A DNA stretch of 64,000 bases from Xanthomonas hortorum pv. pelargonii (GTDB taxonomy: Bacteria > Pseudomonadota > Gammaproteobacteria > Xanthomonadales > Xanthomonadaceae): positions 4,216,001 through 4,280,000 of the forward strand of contig NZ_CP098604.1 of the NCBI RefSeq assembly GCF_024499015.1. The letters are read 5' to 3'. The notes beneath the pieces are model-generated. The model saw only the letters and a program-made list of their open reading frames with translations. It was not told the origin of the DNA and ran no database searches. This document shows, piece after piece, positions 9,592 through 18,538 of the stretch; position 1 is the first letter of the stretch; each line of letters starts with the position of its first letter. A program made the translations under genes and the position numbers.

Positions 9592-11022
9592 ATGTCCGCT
9601 CGTCCTGGTTTCCGTTCCAAACGCAATCGCGATCGCGACGACGACGATTACGATCGTCCCGAGCCGCGGCTGGACCAGCTGCGTGTGCCGCCGCATTCGG
9701 TGGAGGCCGAACAAGCCGTCCTCGGCGGATTGATGCTGGCGCCGGAGGCGTTTGACCGGGTCAACGACCAACTCACCGACAACGATTTCTACCGCCGCGA
9801 CCACCGGCTGATCTACCGCGCGATTCGCGAGTTGAACGAGAAAGACCGCCCGTTCGATGCGGTGACGCTGGGCGAGTGGTTCGAGTCGCAAGGCAAGCTG
9901 GAGCAGGTGGCCGATGGCGCCTATCTGATCGAGCTGGCCAGCACCACGCCGTCGGCGGCCAATATCGCCGCCTATGCCGAAATCGTGCGCGACAAGGCGG
10001 TGCTGCGGCAGCTGATCGAGGTCGGCACCACCATCGTCAACGATGGCTTCCAGCCGGAAGGCCGCGAGAGCGTGGAGCTGCTGGCGTCGGCGGAAAAAGC
10101 GGTGTTCAAGATCGCCGAAGCCGGCGCGCGCGGGCGCACCGATTTCGTGGCGATGCCGGGTGCATTGAAAGATGCGTTCGAAGAGTTGCGCAACCGTTTC
10201 GAAAACGGCGGCAACATCACCGGCCTGCCGACCGGCTACACCGATTTCGATGCGATGACCGCCGGGCTGCAGCCGACCGATCTGATCATCCTGGCCGCAC
10301 GTCCGGCGATGGGCAAGACCACGCTGGCGCTGAACATTGCCGAATACGCCGCGATCAAGTCCAAGAAGGGCGTTGCGGTGTTTTCGATGGAAATGTCCGC
10401 CTCGCAGCTGGCGATGCGCTTGATCTCGTCCAATGGCCGCATCAACGCGCAACGCCTGCGTACCGGTGCGCTGGAAGACGAAGACTGGGCGCGCGTGACC
10501 GGTGCGATCAAGATGCTGAAGGAAACCAAGATCTTCATCGACGACACGCCGGGCGTGTCGCCGGAAGTGCTGCGCTCCAAGTGCCGCCGGCTCAAGCGCG
10601 AGCACGATCTGGGTCTGATCGTCATCGACTATTTGCAGCTGATGTCGGTGCCTGGCAACAGCGAAAACCGCGCGACCGAAATCTCGGAGATTTCGCGTGG
10701 TCTGAAGGGACTGGCCAAGGAACTCAATGTGCCGGTGATTGCGCTGTCGCAGCTCAATCGCTCGCTGGAAACGCGTACCGACAAGCGCCCGGTGATGGCC
10801 GACTTGCGCGAATCAGGCGCAATCGAGCAGGACGCGGACATGATCGTGTTCATCTACCGCGACGATTACTACAACAAGGAAAACTCGCCGGACAAGGGTC
10901 TGGCCGAGATCATCATCGGCAAGCACCGCGGTGGTCCTACCGGCTCGTGCAAACTCAAATTCTTCGGCGAATACACCCGTTTCGACAATCTGGCGCACGA
11001 TTCGGTGGGCAGTTTCGAGTAA
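9592..11022 (+). CDS. dnaB: Replicative DNA helicase DnaB
   Basis: A 476-residue hexameric 5'-3' helicase that unwinds DNA at the replication fork. An acidic/basic leader (residues 1-30) precedes the DnaB N-terminal domain (VPPHSVEAEQAVLGGLML). The RecA-like C-terminal half has a Walker A motif, AARPAMGKTTLALN, near residue 236, then FSMEMSASQLAMRL, Walker B LIVIDYLQLM, and the arginine-finger region KHRGGPTG. The length fits family norms. The ATG at 9592 is preferred over the TTG at 9586. No partner gene follows; repeats fill the next 700 bp. Confidence 0.96.
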   Translation: MSARPGFRSKRNRDRDDDDYDRPEPRLDQLRVPPHSVEAEQAVLGGLMLAPEAFDRVNDQLTDNDFYRRDHRLIYRAIRELNEKDRPFDAVTLGEWFESQGKLEQVADGAYLIELASTTPSAANIAAYAEIVRDKAVLRQLIEVGTTIVNDGFQPEGRESVELLASAEKAVFKIAEAGARGRTDFVAMPGALKDAFEELRNRFENGGNITGLPTGYTDFDAMTAGLQPTDLIILAARPAMGKTTLALNIAEYAAIKSKKGVAVFSMEMSASQLAMRLISSNGRINAQRLRTGALEDEDWARVTGAIKMLKETKIFIDDTPGVSPEVLRSKCRRLKREHDLGLIVIDYLQLMSVPGNSENRATEISEISRGLKGLAKELNVPVIALSQLNRSLETRTDKRPVMADLRESGAIEQDADMIVFIYRDDYYNKENSPDKGLAEIIIGKHRGGPTGSCKLKFFGEYTRFDNLAHDSVGSFE

Positions 11023-11128
11023 GCGGGTCTGCGTTTAGTGTCGCTGACAGAACCGACCACGTTCACTGTAAGGCGGGTGCGGCCGGCTTTGTGGTTCCCG
11101 TCAGTCCACGACAATGTTGGCAGGCGCG

Positions 11129-11249
11129 ATGGCCTTACCGCTTGCGGGACCGTGTGGCGGCATGGATGCCGCCACCGAGCCTCCACGGACGGATTCACGG
11201 CGTGTCCTGCAAGCGGTGAGGGCATCGCGCCCTCGACCCGCTCGGCGTG
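11129..11249 (+). repeat. Interspersed palindromic repeat, copy B1
   Basis: Outer arms CCGCTTGCGGGAC and GTCCTGCAAGCGGT enclose an inner palindrome, GGCGGCATGGATGCCGCC, and the conserved GAGCCTCCACGGACGGATT. The same layout, with few changes, recurs at 14716-14843. It is also found inverted in the copies at 11331, 14138 and 14452. No coding potential. Confidence 0.8.
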
Positions 11250-11330
11250 GCAACATCTTAATTGCGTTGAAGCTCAAGCTCTCGGTCGCCTTGAGAGGTG
11301 ATTGAGTGGCATGGATGCGGTGGTTTTAGA

Positions 11331-11490
11331 GCGGATGATCTGCGAGGTCTGCTGCAGGGCCCTTGCCCGCCCACCATCGCGGGACACGCTGCAAGTACGT
11401 CCATGTAAGCTCTTCTGCGGCATCCATGCCGCATAAGGTCCCGCGACGGTGGGCGGGCAAGGACCAATCGAGATGGTCGGTGTGCATGGT
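11331..11490 (-). repeat. Interspersed palindromic repeat, copy A1
   Basis: Begins GCGGATGATCTG and contains 23-bp imperfect arms, CTTGCCCGCCCACC(A/G)TCGCGGGAC and its complement, around an inner GCGGCATCCATGCCGC palindrome. Near-identical copies lie at 14138-14294 and 14452-14611. Read on the minus strand its core matches the B-type repeats. Confidence 0.85.
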
Positions 11491-11753
11491 TGCGAGCAGT
11501 GCATGCTGCGCGGCCGGTTGATCGATGCGGTCTGATCGGCTCCTTTCGATCCGATCGATGTCGCTGCCATTCCCGACATCACTTCATTCGTCAACGAAGC
11601 CGAGCGTGGCCAACACTTTACCGCCATCGCTAGGGCGTTCGAGAGGGTTTGTTGGCTGCTCTCAGACGGGCGAGGGGGGCTCGCCTCTGCATCGCGCCAT
11701 CGTTGCACCTGCTGGCTTATGCTGCGCAGCCCTATCGTCGCTGCCGAGTTCGT

Positions 11754-13172
11754 ATGTCCTACGCCATCGTCTGGTTCCGTCGCGATCTGCGCCTTCAGGA
11801 CAACCCGGCCTTGCGCGCTGCGCTGGATGCCGGGCATGCCCCGATTCCGCTGTATATCGATGCGCCGCACGAAGAAGGCGAGTGGACGCCCGGTGCCGCG
11901 TCGCGCAGTTGGCGGCATCGCTCGATAGCGGCACTGGATGCAGCGCTGCGCGCGCTCGGCAGCGGCCTGGTGATCCGCGCTGGCGACAGCGCCCAGGTGC
12001 TGGACGAGGTGATCGCGCAGACCGGTGCAGTGGCGGTGTATTGGAACCGCAAGTACGAACGGGCCACCCAGCCGCGCGATGCGCAGATCAAGCGCAGCTT
12101 GCGCGAGCGCGGCATCGAAGTGCAGAGCTGCAATGCCGCGCTGTTGATGGAGCCGTGGCAGTTGTCGACCCAGCAGGGCGGCCCGTACAAGGTCTTCACT
12201 CCGTACTGGCGCAACGCACTCACGCAACTGCAGTTGCCCGCTGCAGTTGCTGCGCCACGCAGCCCGCCAGCGCTGCCTGCGACGTTGAAAAGCGCTGCGC
12301 TGGAGACGCTGGAGTTAGTGCCGAAACTGGACTGGGATCAAGGCTTCTGGGAGCACTGGCAACCTGGTGAGGCTGGTGCGCACGAGATGCTGGAAATTTT
12401 CATCGACGGCGCGCTGTCGGGCTATCGCGAAAACCGCGATCGGCCCGATCGGGTCGGCACCTCGCAGCTGTCGCCGCATCTGCATTTCGGCGAGATCGCG
12501 CCATGGCGGATCGCCAGCACGCTGGAAGCCAATCGCAATGCGCGCAACAGCGCAGAGATCGATGGTTACATCCGCCAGTTAGGCTGGCGCGATTTTGCCT
12601 ATCACCTGCTGCATCACTTTCCCGACACCACCAACCAGAATCTCAATCCGCGCTTCGAAGGATTCGATTGGGCCAAGGTCGACCCGGTCGCGTTGCAGGC
12701 CTGGCAGCGCGGCCGCACCGGCATTCCGATTGTCGATGCCGGCATGCGTCAGCTCTGGCACACCGGCTGGATGCATAACCGTGTGCGCATGATCGTGGCG
12801 AGTCTGTTGTGCAAGCATTTGCGCATCCACTGGATCGAAGGCGCGCGCTGGTTCTGGGACACGCTGGTGGATGCGGACCTGGCCAACAACACCTTGGGCT
12901 GGCAATGGGTGGCCGGTACCGGCGCGGATGCGGCGCCGTATTTTCGCGTGTTCAATCCGGTGACGCAGGCGGAGAAATTCGATCCGCAGGCAGCCTACAT
13001 CACGCGCTGGGTGCCGGAGCTGGGCAAGCTTGCGGTGAAGGAGCGTTTCGCACCGTGGTTGTCTCCGTTGTCGTTGGCGCGATTCGCGCCGGAGTACCCG
13101 CGCACGCCAATTATCGGATTGGCCGAAGGTCGCGATGCGGCGTTGGCGGCGTATGCGAAGACGCGGGGATAA
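11754..13172 (+). CDS. phrB: Deoxyribodipyrimidine photolyase (CPD class I)
   Basis: A 472-residue flavoprotein that repairs cyclobutane pyrimidine dimers using blue light. The ATG at 11754 gives MSYAIVWFRRDLRLQDNPAL, the canonical antenna-domain start; the in-frame sequence upstream is non-homologous. The FAD-binding C-terminal half shows TSQLSPHLHFGEI, RQLGWRDFAYHLL, TGIPIVDAGMRQL, WMHNRVRMIVASLL, NTLGWQWVAGTG and DAAPYFRVFNP. FAD-contact and Trp electron-transfer positions appear intact. Standing alone between repeats and the OmpA-like gene, it gives no operon hint. Confidence 0.94.
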   Translation: MSYAIVWFRRDLRLQDNPALRAALDAGHAPIPLYIDAPHEEGEWTPGAASRSWRHRSIAALDAALRALGSGLVIRAGDSAQVLDEVIAQTGAVAVYWNRKYERATQPRDAQIKRSLRERGIEVQSCNAALLMEPWQLSTQQGGPYKVFTPYWRNALTQLQLPAAVAAPRSPPALPATLKSAALETLELVPKLDWDQGFWEHWQPGEAGAHEMLEIFIDGALSGYRENRDRPDRVGTSQLSPHLHFGEIAPWRIASTLEANRNARNSAEIDGYIRQLGWRDFAYHLLHHFPDTTNQNLNPRFEGFDWAKVDPVALQAWQRGRTGIPIVDAGMRQLWHTGWMHNRVRMIVASLLCKHLRIHWIEGARWFWDTLVDADLANNTLGWQWVAGTGADAAPYFRVFNPVTQAEKFDPQAAYITRWVPELGKLAVKERFAPWLSPLSLARFAPEYPRTPIIGLAEGRDAALAAYAKTRG

Positions 13173-13306
13173 CCGGAACCGTTTTCCTGAATGCAGTACC
13201 TGTCGCAGGCAATCTGCGGCCGCTTTCATCATGCGCCAGTCGCGTTGGTCTGTTTATCCTCGCCGACACGATTGAGTGCCGGATGGTCCGGCCACAGGAG
13301 AACACC

Positions 13307-14032
13307 ATGTCCCCAGCAGCCACCAAGAGTCTGGCCGTTGCCCTGGCCAGCGCCATTGCGCTGTCCGCTTGCGCCACCGGCGGCTCGTATGTGCAGCGCG
13401 ACCAGTACGGCGATCAGACCCAACAGCAGAACCGCACCGGCCGCAATGCGCTGATCGGCACCGCCATTGGTGTCGCTGCAGGGTTGCTCACCGGCGACAG
13501 CGCCACCGAGCGCCGTCAGCACGCCATGGTCGGCGCCGGTATCGGCGCACCGAGCGGCGCCGCCGTGGGTCAGTACCAGGATCGTCAGGAGCGTGCGCTG
13601 CGCGAACGCACCGCCAACACCGGTATCGAAGTGCAGCGCCAGGGCGACAACATCACCTTGAACCTGCCTGACGGCATCACCTTCGACTTCGGCAAGTCGG
13701 CGTTGAAGCCGCAGTTCTACACCGCGCTCAATGGTGTGGCGTCCACGTTGCGCGAGTACAACCAGACCATGGTGGAAGTGGTCGGTCATACCGACAGCGT
13801 CGGCAGCGATGCGGTGAACCAGCGTCTGTCCGAAGAGCGTGCCGGCGCAGTTGCGCAGTATCTGACCGCGCAAGGCGTGCAGCGCGAGCGTATGGAAACG
13901 ATGGGCGCCGGCAAGCGTTACCCGATCGCCGACAACAACACCGATGCCGGTCGTGCACAGAACCGTCGCGTGGAAATCCGCTTGATTCCGCTGCGCTCTG
14001 AGGGCACTGGCAACAACACGGGTATGCGTTGA
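13307..14032 (+). CDS. OmpA-family outer-membrane lipoprotein
   Basis: 241 residues. The ATG at 13307 follows AGGAG (13296-13300). A lipoprotein signal ends in the lipobox LSAC at about residues 18-21. A glycine-rich segment (GTAIGVAAGLL, GAGIGAPSGAAVG) resembles a glycine zipper. The C-terminal OmpA domain has ITFDFGKSALKP, VVGHTDSVGSDAVNQRLSEE (Asp and Arg positions that bind diaminopimelate) and AQNRRVEIRLIP. Such proteins tie the outer membrane to peptidoglycan, as YiaD and Pal do. A terminator follows within 50 bp. Confidence 0.9.
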   Translation: MSPAATKSLAVALASAIALSACATGGSYVQRDQYGDQTQQQNRTGRNALIGTAIGVAAGLLTGDSATERRQHAMVGAGIGAPSGAAVGQYQDRQERALRERTANTGIEVQRQGDNITLNLPDGITFDFGKSALKPQFYTALNGVASTLREYNQTMVEVVGHTDSVGSDAVNQRLSEERAGAVAQYLTAQGVQRERMETMGAGKRYPIADNNTDAGRAQNRRVEIRLIPLRSEGTGNNTGMR

Positions 14033-14078
14033 GTTTGACGCAGTGGATCGTGGCGAGTCGATTGACGAAACCGTGATG

Positions 14079-14112
14079 TAAAAAAACAGGTCGCGAAAGC
14101 GGCCTGTTTTTT
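14079..14112 (+). terminator. Rho-independent terminator after the OmpA-like gene
   Basis: A stem of AAAAAACAGGTCGC and GCGGCCTGTTTTTT around a GAAA tetraloop, with one G-U pair. The T-run ends the structure about 47 nt after the stop codon. Confidence 0.88.
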
Positions 14113-14137
14113 GCGCTACGGATTTTGTTGGTTAAGT

Positions 14138-14294
14138 GCGGCTGATCTGAGACTTGGCTGCAGGGCCCTTGCCCGCCCACCGTCGCGGGACACGCCGCAA
14201 GTACGTCCGTGTAGGCTCTTACGCGGCATCCATGCCGCGTAAGGTCCCGCAACGGTGGGCGGGCAAGGACCAGTCGAGATGGTCGGTGTGCATG
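14138..14294 (-). repeat. Interspersed palindromic repeat, copy A2
   Basis: Same structure as the copy at 11331: GCGGCTGATCTG at one end, long arms TTGCCCGCCCACCGTCGCGG and complement, inner GCGGCATCCATGCCGC. It ends GGTCGGTGTGCATG. It lies just after the terminator of the OmpA-like gene. Confidence 0.85.
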
Positions 14295-14314
14295 TTTTCA
14301 ATAAAGCAACTTGC

Positions 14315-14361
14315 CAACTGTCTGGCGAGGGTGCCGCGCCCTCAACCGACTCGGCTTGTGA
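14315..14361 (+). repeat. Fragment of a B-type repeat tail
   Basis: GAGGGTGCCGCGCCCTCAAC followed by CGACTCGGCTTGTGACT matches the 3' tail of the B-type repeats (for instance GTGAGGGCACCGCGCCCTCG then CTGACTCGGCTT at 14811-14842). The body of the repeat is missing. Confidence 0.6.
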
Positions 14362-14451
14362 CTTAGAATTTGATTGCATCTAAACGACGCTACGAATCGA
14401 CATCTCGATTGTCTTGTAGTGACTGGACAGTGCGGATAGATCACTTGCAGA

Positions 14452-14611
14452 GCGGCTGATCTGCGGGTTTGCTGCAGGGCCCTTGCCCGCCCACCGTCGC
14501 GGGACACGCCGCAAGTACGTCCCTGTAGGCTCTTACGCGGCATCCATGCCGCGTAAGGTCCCGCGGCGGTGGGCGGGCAAGGACCAGTCGAGAGTGTCGG
14601 TGTGCATGGTG
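14452..14611 (-). repeat. Interspersed palindromic repeat, copy A3
   Basis: Nearly identical to the copy at 14138 and in the same orientation. It begins GCGGCTGATCTGCGGGTTTG and ends GTGTCGGTGTGCATGGT. Arms and inner palindrome are conserved. Confidence 0.85.
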
Positions 14612-14715
14612 CAAGCAATGCACGATGCATATTGTTCGGATAACGGTGAGTTCGGTCAGCTTTCCAACGCAAGCCGAGCACCAACAAGCTTTTAAGAAAG
14701 CAACCGACTAACTCT

Positions 14716-14843
14716 CTGGTGCGGTGTCCTCACCGATTGCGGGACCGTGTGGCGGCATGGATGCCGCCACCGAGCCTCCAGGGACGGATTTACGGCGTGT
14801 CCCGCGAGCGGTGAGGGCACCGCGCCCTCGACTGACTCGGCTT
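14716..14843 (+). repeat. Interspersed palindromic repeat, copy B2
   Basis: Outer arms CTCACCGATTGCGGGAC and GTCCCGCGAGCGGTGAGG enclose GGCGGCATGGATGCCGCC and GAGCCTCCAGGGACGGATTT. It matches the copy at 11129 in the same orientation. The 14.1-15.0 kb stretch holds only such repeats and no gene. Confidence 0.8.
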
Positions 14844-14942
14844 TTGATCTAAACAGTTTCGGGACCCTGTGTCGCTCAAAGGCTTGGCTCTGTATTGCTT
14901 GGATGCAACACACATCGGTATTCAACTATCGCTCGCAGACGT

Positions 14943-14989
14943 ACCCTCATCCGCCCTTCGGGCACCTTCTCCCGGAGGGAGAAGGGTCA
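14943..14989. repeat. Short dispersed hairpin repeat
   Basis: ACCCTCATCCGCCCTTCGGG followed by a hairpin, CACCTTCTCCC - GGA - GGGAGAAGGGT. This is a well-known small intergenic repeat in xanthomonads and other proteobacteria. It lies just past the 3' end of the LysR gene and may also act as its terminator. Confidence 0.6.
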
Positions 14990-15017
14990 CTCCGTTGGGT
15001 GAATGCTTGATTCGGTA

Positions 15018-16052
15018 TCACGCGGTGACGTTTTCCAGAATGCGCTTGCCTTCGGCGCGCAATTTCGCCTCTGTGACCACCTCCACTTTCGCATCGTTAT
15101 CGGCTTTCTGCGCTGCCAGACGTGCCGGGCACTGCGCCATCATGTAGTCGGCGTCGAAGTTCATCCGCGTGACCAGAAAGTCCACGAAGGCGCGCACTTT
15201 CGGCGAGACCAGACGGCCGCCGGCAAACACTGCGTTGAAGTCGACCTCCGGGCCTGTCCAACCAGCGAGCACGCGGCGTACCAGGCCAGATTGCACGAAC
15301 GGTTTGGCCATTACATCGCCAGTCAATAGCAGGCCTTCGCCGCAGAGTACTGCACCGTTGAGCGCGGCCGGATCGTTGGCCACCATCAGCGGATTGACCG
15401 GGAAGTCGCGCACGTCGCTGCCATCGCTGAGCGACCAGAAAAAGCGGTTGTTGTGCACGTTGCGGTTCTTGCGCAGTGCCAGCGTGCGATGGAACTGCAG
15501 CTCGTCCGGATGCAGCGGTTCGCCATAGCGTTCGATATAGGACGGGCTGGCGAAGACCTGCGTGCGCAGGCTGCCGAGTTTGCGTGCAACCAGATTCGAA
15601 TCCGGCAGCGCACCGACACGCAGCGCCAGATCGGCTTCGCCGCCGATCAGGTCCAGCTTCTCATTGCCCAGGTGCATGTCCAGCTGGATCTCCGGATATT
15701 GCGCATGGAATTCGCCCAGCAACGGTGCGATCCAGGTGATGCCCAGCGAGTAGGGCACGGTAAAGCGCAACCAGCCGCGCGGGCCTGACTGCAATTGCCC
15801 GACCGCGCTTTCGGCTTCTTCCAGTTCGCGGGCGATGCGTTGGCAATGTTCGTGATAGACCGAGCCGGCTTCGGTCAGGCCGATCCGGCGCGTGGTCCGA
15901 TGCAGCAGGCGCGCGCCGAGCCGGGTTTCGAGTTCCTGCACCTTGCGACTGACGGTGGTCTTGGGCAGACCGAGCGCGTTGGCGGCGGCGATGAAACTAC
16001 CTTGCTCGACTACCTTGACGAAGATCAGGGTGTCGTTGAGATCGTGGATCAT
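15018..16052 (-). CDS. LysR-family transcriptional regulator, SmeRv-like by position
   Basis: 344 residues. The N-terminal winged helix-turn-helix (residues about 3-62) has FVKVVEQGSFIAAANALGL, then KTTVSRKVQELETRLGARLL and HRTTRRIGLTEAG. The rest is the periplasmic-binding-protein-like effector domain (WLRFTVPYSLGITWIAPLL, LALRVGALPDSNLVARKL). The C-terminus is about 40 residues longer than usual, with a charged tail. It is transcribed away from a five-gene RND efflux operon. That matches SmeRv of Stenotrophomonas, the LysR activator of smeU1VWU2X; control of the operon is inferred from this layout and from the palindrome at 16115-16133. Confidence 0.85.
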   Translation of the reverse strand: MIHDLNDTLIFVKVVEQGSFIAAANALGLPKTTVSRKVQELETRLGARLLHRTTRRIGLTEAGSVYHEHCQRIARELEEAESAVGQLQSGPRGWLRFTVPYSLGITWIAPLLGEFHAQYPEIQLDMHLGNEKLDLIGGEADLALRVGALPDSNLVARKLGSLRTQVFASPSYIERYGEPLHPDELQFHRTLALRKNRNVHNNRFFWSLSDGSDVRDFPVNPLMVANDPAALNGAVLCGEGLLLTGDVMAKPFVQSGLVRRVLAGWTGPEVDFNAVFAGGRLVSPKVRAFVDFLVTRMNFDADYMMAQCPARLAAQKADNDAKVEVVTEAKLRAEGKRILENVTA

Positions 16053-16114
16053 GGGGGTGCCTTCCAGGGGGTCAGGAGGATTGGACCGCTTACGGGACGA
16101 TTATTCCCCTAAAT

Positions 16115-16133
16115 CAGGACTAATCAAGTCCTG
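16115..16133. promoter_or_regulatory. Candidate LysR operator between the regulator and the efflux operon
   Basis: An inverted repeat, CAGGACT - AATCA - AGTCCTG, with 7-bp perfect arms lies 63 bp upstream of the LysR start codon and 270 bp upstream of the operon. Its dimensions suit a LysR-type site. It is the only clear palindrome seen in the 353-bp divergent region. Confidence 0.45.
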
Positions 16134-16405
16134 CTTTGAGGCCTAACTTGTACGTCATCCCCTCCATGCAGGAGCACGGCCATGTGGTTGTGCGACGTTT
16201 TCGGTTTGTCCTCCACCTCACGCAACGCGATTGAAGGTGCCTTCGATCCAGTGATTTCGTCGGCGAAAAGCCCGCGTGCCGGTGTTTCGCGCACATTTGC
16301 AGCGTCGCCGAAGCGTCAGGCCGGCGGTGCGCCGGCCAAACGGGCTGGACTGCCGGCGCGCTGGATGCAGAGCGGAATTGTCCCGATGTCGGGAGTGAAA
16401 GTCCC

Positions 16406-17173
16406 ATGAATGGGATGGTTCAATCCGAGACGGCTGTCATCGGCGGTGCGGGCAATGTGGGCGCCGGTATTGTCGCCGCGCTGCTCGACGCCGGCATGCG
16501 GGTGCTCGTGATTGGACGCGATGCTGCCAAGCTCGATGCGCTACGCGCGGAGCACGGCAACTCTCCTCTGTTGGACACCCTGCAAGGCTCGGTGGCCGAC
16601 GACACCTCCGCGCAGGCGCTGGCGACCGAACTGGCGCAACGCCCACATCCGTTGGCGGCAGTGATCGCCAGCCTTGGCAGCCCGCTCAAGGCCGGCCGCT
16701 TGCTGGACCGCCCGGTCACCGCGTTGCGTCGGCGCCTGGAGCGCGACGTGCTGCCGCATCTGGCTGCTGCCCGCCATCTGTTGCCGCTGCTGAGCGAGGC
16801 CGATGGCGGCGGCCGCTATCTGTTGCTCGGCAGCCCGCTGCGCGCCTGGGCCGCGCATGGCGATATTTCCATCGCCGCTGCGGCCACCCGCATGCTCGCC
16901 CAGGTGCTGCACGAAGAAGCCAAGCCGCTGGGCGTGCGCGTCCACCTGCTGTCGATCGAGCAACCGGTGTGTACGCCCGGCCGTGCCAAGGATGCGTGTC
17001 CGGAATGGATCCGCGCCGTGGATGTCGGTCGCGCCGCCGTGTCGTTGATCGTCGGGCCTGGCCAGCCCGGACAACCTGTCGTGACCGTCAGTCGTCGCCT
17101 GCATGCCGCTCCGTCGGCGGACCGGCTGGCAGGTCTGCATTTCCCCATCCCCACCCGAGAGATTTCCCCATGA
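16406..17173 (+). CDS. SDR-family oxidoreductase, first gene of efflux operon (SmeU1-like)
   Basis: 255 residues. The Rossmann start TAVIGGAGNVGAGIVAALL is a variant of the SDR TGxxxGxG motif. Later LLLGSPLRAWAAHGDISIAA stands where an SDR has its Ser/Tyr-Lys centre, but a clean YxxxK is not visible, so catalysis may be altered. Its TGA overlaps the ATG of the adaptor gene (ATGA). In Stenotrophomonas the corresponding gene is smeU1 of the smeU1VWU2X operon. The role of these dehydrogenase-like proteins in efflux is not established. An alternative ATG lies at 16415. Confidence 0.75.
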   Translation: MNGMVQSETAVIGGAGNVGAGIVAALLDAGMRVLVIGRDAAKLDALRAEHGNSPLLDTLQGSVADDTSAQALATELAQRPHPLAAVIASLGSPLKAGRLLDRPVTALRRRLERDVLPHLAAARHLLPLLSEADGGGRYLLLGSPLRAWAAHGDISIAAAATRMLAQVLHEEAKPLGVRVHLLSIEQPVCTPGRAKDACPEWIRAVDVGRAAVSLIVGPGQPGQPVVTVSRRLHAAPSADRLAGLHFPIPTREISP

Positions 17174-18360
17174 CTACGAACGCCACCCCGTTCCGTTTTC
17201 CCTTGCGTACCGTATTGACGGGCGCCGTACTGGCGGTCGTGTTGGCCGGTTGCGGCAGCCAGGCCGCCGAGACCGGTGCACCGCCGCCGCCCAGCGTCAG
17301 CGTCGCCCCGGTGCTGACCAAGGAAATCAGCCAGTGGGACGAATTCAGCGGCCGCATCGAGCCGGTGGAAAGCGTCGAGCTGCGCCCGCGCGTGTCCGGC
17401 TATATCGACAAGGTCAACTATGTCGAAGGCGCCGAAGTGAAGAAGGGCGATGTGCTCTTCAGCATTGATGACCGCAGTTACCGTGCCGAATTCGCACGCG
17501 CCAATGCGGCGCTGGTGCGTGCCCGCACGCAGGCCAATCTGGCCCGCAGCGAAGCGGCACGTGCGCGCAAGTTGTCCGAGCAGCAGGCCATTTCGATCGA
17601 AACCTGGGAGCAGCGCCGCGCCGCTGGCGACCAGGCCGATGCCGAGGTGCTGGCCGCGCAGGCCGCAGTGGATACCGCCAAGCTCAACCTGGACTGGACC
17701 CGCGTGCGCGCACCGATCGACGGCCGCGCCGGGCGTGCGATGGTCACCGCCGGCAACCTGGTCACGGCCAGCGACAGTGCCAGCGTGCTGACCACCCTGG
17801 TATCGCTGGACAAGATGTTCGTCTACTTCGATGCCGACGAAGGCACGTTCCTGCGTTATTCGCAGATGACCCGCGATGGCGAGCGTCCGGACGCGCGTGG
17901 CGGCGAGTTGCCGGTGCGCATCGGCCTGGTCGGCGAGCAGGGTTTCCCGCATGCCGGGCGGGTGGATTTCCTGGATAACCAGGTCACCCGCAGCACCGGC
18001 ACCATCCGCGTGCGCGCGGTGCTGGACAACGCGCAGCGGCAGTTCACGCCGGGCCTGTATGCCCACGTGCAATTGCTGGGCAGCGGCCAGTTCAAGGCCA
18101 TGCTGGTCGACGAAAAAGCCGTGCTGACCGACCAGGACCGCAAGTACGTCTACGTGGTGGAGAAGGATGGCAAGGCGCAGCGGCGCGATGTGGAGCTCGG
18201 CCGCACTGCCGATGGTCTGCGCATCGTGCGCAAGGGACTGGCGGCCGGCGACCGCGTGGTGGTCGATGGCGTGCAGAAGATCTTCATGCCCGGCATGCCG
18301 GTCGATGCCAAGGCCGTGGCGATGGTGCCCACCTCGGACAAGCGCACTGCGTCGAAATAA
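17170..18360 (+). CDS. RND efflux periplasmic adaptor (SmeV/MexE-like)
   Basis: 396 residues. A lipoprotein signal ends at the lipobox LAGC (about residue 22). The core shows the membrane-fusion-protein order: VELRPRVSGYIDKVNYVEGA (lipoyl half-motif), a coiled-coil hairpin of alternating Ala/Arg/Glu, LDWTRVRAPIDGRAGRAMV (second half-motif), then beta-barrel segments and VVDGVQKIFMPGMPVDAK. It bridges the inner-membrane pump and the outer-membrane channel. ATGA overlap with the upstream SDR gene. The RND gene follows after 178 bp that contain a small hairpin at 18460-18482. Confidence 0.92.
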   Translation: MTTNATPFRFPLRTVLTGAVLAVVLAGCGSQAAETGAPPPPSVSVAPVLTKEISQWDEFSGRIEPVESVELRPRVSGYIDKVNYVEGAEVKKGDVLFSIDDRSYRAEFARANAALVRARTQANLARSEAARARKLSEQQAISIETWEQRRAAGDQADAEVLAAQAAVDTAKLNLDWTRVRAPIDGRAGRAMVTAGNLVTASDSASVLTTLVSLDKMFVYFDADEGTFLRYSQMTRDGERPDARGGELPVRIGLVGEQGFPHAGRVDFLDNQVTRSTGTIRVRAVLDNAQRQFTPGLYAHVQLLGSGQFKAMLVDEKAVLTDQDRKYVYVVEKDGKAQRRDVELGRTADGLRIVRKGLAAGDRVVVDGVQKIFMPGMPVDAKAVAMVPTSDKRTASK

Positions 18361-18538
18361 ATCGCGTCGATCACACCTCGCGTGCAGTCGCGTCCGCAGT
18401 GCGACTACGCAGCAGGTTCGACCGCTGCACTGATTCATCGCTGCATCGCACCCATGAGCACCGGTCTTTCTAAAAGGCCGGTTCGGGGCTGCTGTGCCGC
18501 GCCGCCACCTGGCGGCAACCTCTTTCAGGACCACCCCA

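Noticed and set aside
11331..14611. Recurrent palindromes as a CRISPR array
   Set aside because: Copies are over 120 bp, few, in both orientations and irregularly spaced; no cas genes are present. They are interspersed palindromic elements.
16182..16409. 75-residue plus-strand frame between LysR and the efflux operon
   Set aside because: No Shine-Dalgarno, no family, and it covers the region expected to be the divergent promoter.
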